Under the pieces are notes generated by a model. The model did not search any database. It was not told the origin of the DNA and worked only from the letters and a program-made list of their open reading frames with translations. From assembly GCA_947846985.1 (NCBI GenBank), contig CANTUZ010000026.1, positions 54,418,730-54,482,729 of the forward strand: 64,000 nucleotides of DNA, given 5' to 3'. Numbering within the stretch: the stretch's first letter is position 1; the number at the start of each line of letters is the position of its first letter. Shown here in pieces: positions 63,379-64,000 of the stretch. Both the position numbers and the translations under genes were made by a program. The stretch comes from Fratercula arctica (taxonomy: Eukaryota > Chordata > Aves > Charadriiformes > Alcidae).

Positions 63379-64000
63379 AATTGAAGAATAGAGATTTTGT
63401 TGCCTTAGGAAAGGCATTCTGAAATAAGGACTGAAACCACTTGCAGAAATAAATACATGAAAGGAAACTTAGTCCAGAGAAGCAATCAGTAATAATGAGG
63501 TAATGGACAAATTACAAGGACTGCAAACACATCAAGAGGGAGAGACAGTGTGTGTGTGTACAGAAAGCTGGTGTTAGTGGTGTGACCCTGTTGCTGATGC
63601 CGTGTAAGTAGGAGCCGTGTAAGGTCAGCTGTGCAAACGTCCTCTTCCAGCGGCAGGGCCAGCCCCGCTGCAGGAGCCTCCTGGCAGCTGCCAGGCGAGG
63701 GACGGGGCTGCAGCGGCTGGTGGACAGTTTTGGTCTGAGGGGATCCGGGGGGTTGGGGCAGATGGGACTGACAGAGGAGTGGAGTGGCTTTTTAAAGCTC
63801 TTCTAGCAAATACCATCTGGGCGAGTGTGTTTCAGAGTAGCAGCACAATAAAGCCATTCACATTATTTAAGATACTCAGACTTTTTGAATCTTAAACTGT
63901 TTAAGTGAGGTTCATCAATGCAGAAGCTTTATAAACGTTTCTGGTTTTACCTTCAGTTTATTGTTCCTTGAACACTTATGCTAGTTACAACTCATAATGC

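Larger units (their letters stand above)
56536..64000. other. 3' intergenic flank of ST8SIA4
   Basis: No gene is supported here. From left to right it holds an LTR-like element (56631-57267), short GC-rich repeats (57268-57392), a CR1 (57393-57726), a very GC-rich block (57727-58420), two more CR1 fragments (58687-59044 sense; 60093-60538 antisense), and a TTTTG microsatellite (63346-63378). Between 59045 and 60092, and from 60539 to 63345, I see only unannotatable AT-rich sequence. A moderately GC-rich patch lies at 63600-63790, of unknown nature. Confidence 0.75.

Noticed and set aside
63600..63790. GC-rich patch that could be a promoter or exon of a neighbouring gene
   Set aside because: It is short, with no convincing splice site, start codon context or protein resemblance. 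It could equally be a repeat remnant.
1..64000. tRNA, rRNA, microRNA hairpins of known families, CRISPR arrays, bacterial-type operons
   Set aside because: None was recognised on either strand. The sequence is plainly vertebrate nuclear DNA.

Overview
This is vertebrate nuclear DNA, almost certainly from a bird. It is AT-rich and intron-dominated, with GT-AG introns and many CR1 LINE fragments that end in the avian-type ATTCTATG repeat. It also carries LTR fragments that resemble avian endogenous retroviruses. The one gene I can support is ST8SIA4 (CMP-sialic acid:poly-alpha-2,8-sialyltransferase, also called PST or polysialyltransferase), on the + strand. Human ST8SIA4 lies on 5q, which is broadly syntenic with the avian Z chromosome, so a Z-linked origin is likely but is not shown by the sequence.

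Gene layout: intron 1 (3' part, 1-2511), exon 2 (2512-2643), intron 2 (9.8 kb), exon 3 (12445-12702), intron 3 (12.9 kb), exon 4 (25648-25941), intron 4 (25.6 kb), and exon 5 with the stop codon (51543-51825). A 3' UTR of about 4.7 kb follows, probably ending at the AATAAA at 56512. Exon 1 (cytoplasmic tail and membrane anchor) lies upstream of the window. All four introns are phase 2. The joined reading frame covers residues 39-359 of a 359-residue enzyme. All hallmark residues are intact: cysteines 142, 156, 292 and 356, catalytic His331, five N-glycan sites, and the polybasic and polysialyltransferase segments. The gene appears functional.

Non-coding content: introns 2-4 carry a few CR1 3' ends, including a CR1 nested in another CR1 with a visible 6-bp target duplication (22293-22736). 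Intron 4 has a solo LTR (34813-35430) and a related LTR fragment in the opposite orientation. That second fragment lies partly inside a striking 171-bp inverted duplication (32811-32981 against 33717-33887, two mismatches). Downstream of the gene (56530-64000) is a retroelement-rich flank. It holds a long LTR-like element with about 180-bp internal repeats, a very GC-rich block interrupted by a CR1, two further CR1 copies, and otherwise unremarkable sequence.

I found no second protein-coding gene, no tRNA or rRNA, no CRISPR array and no obvious previously undescribed protein system. The most interesting structure is the near-perfect inverted duplication in intron 4.
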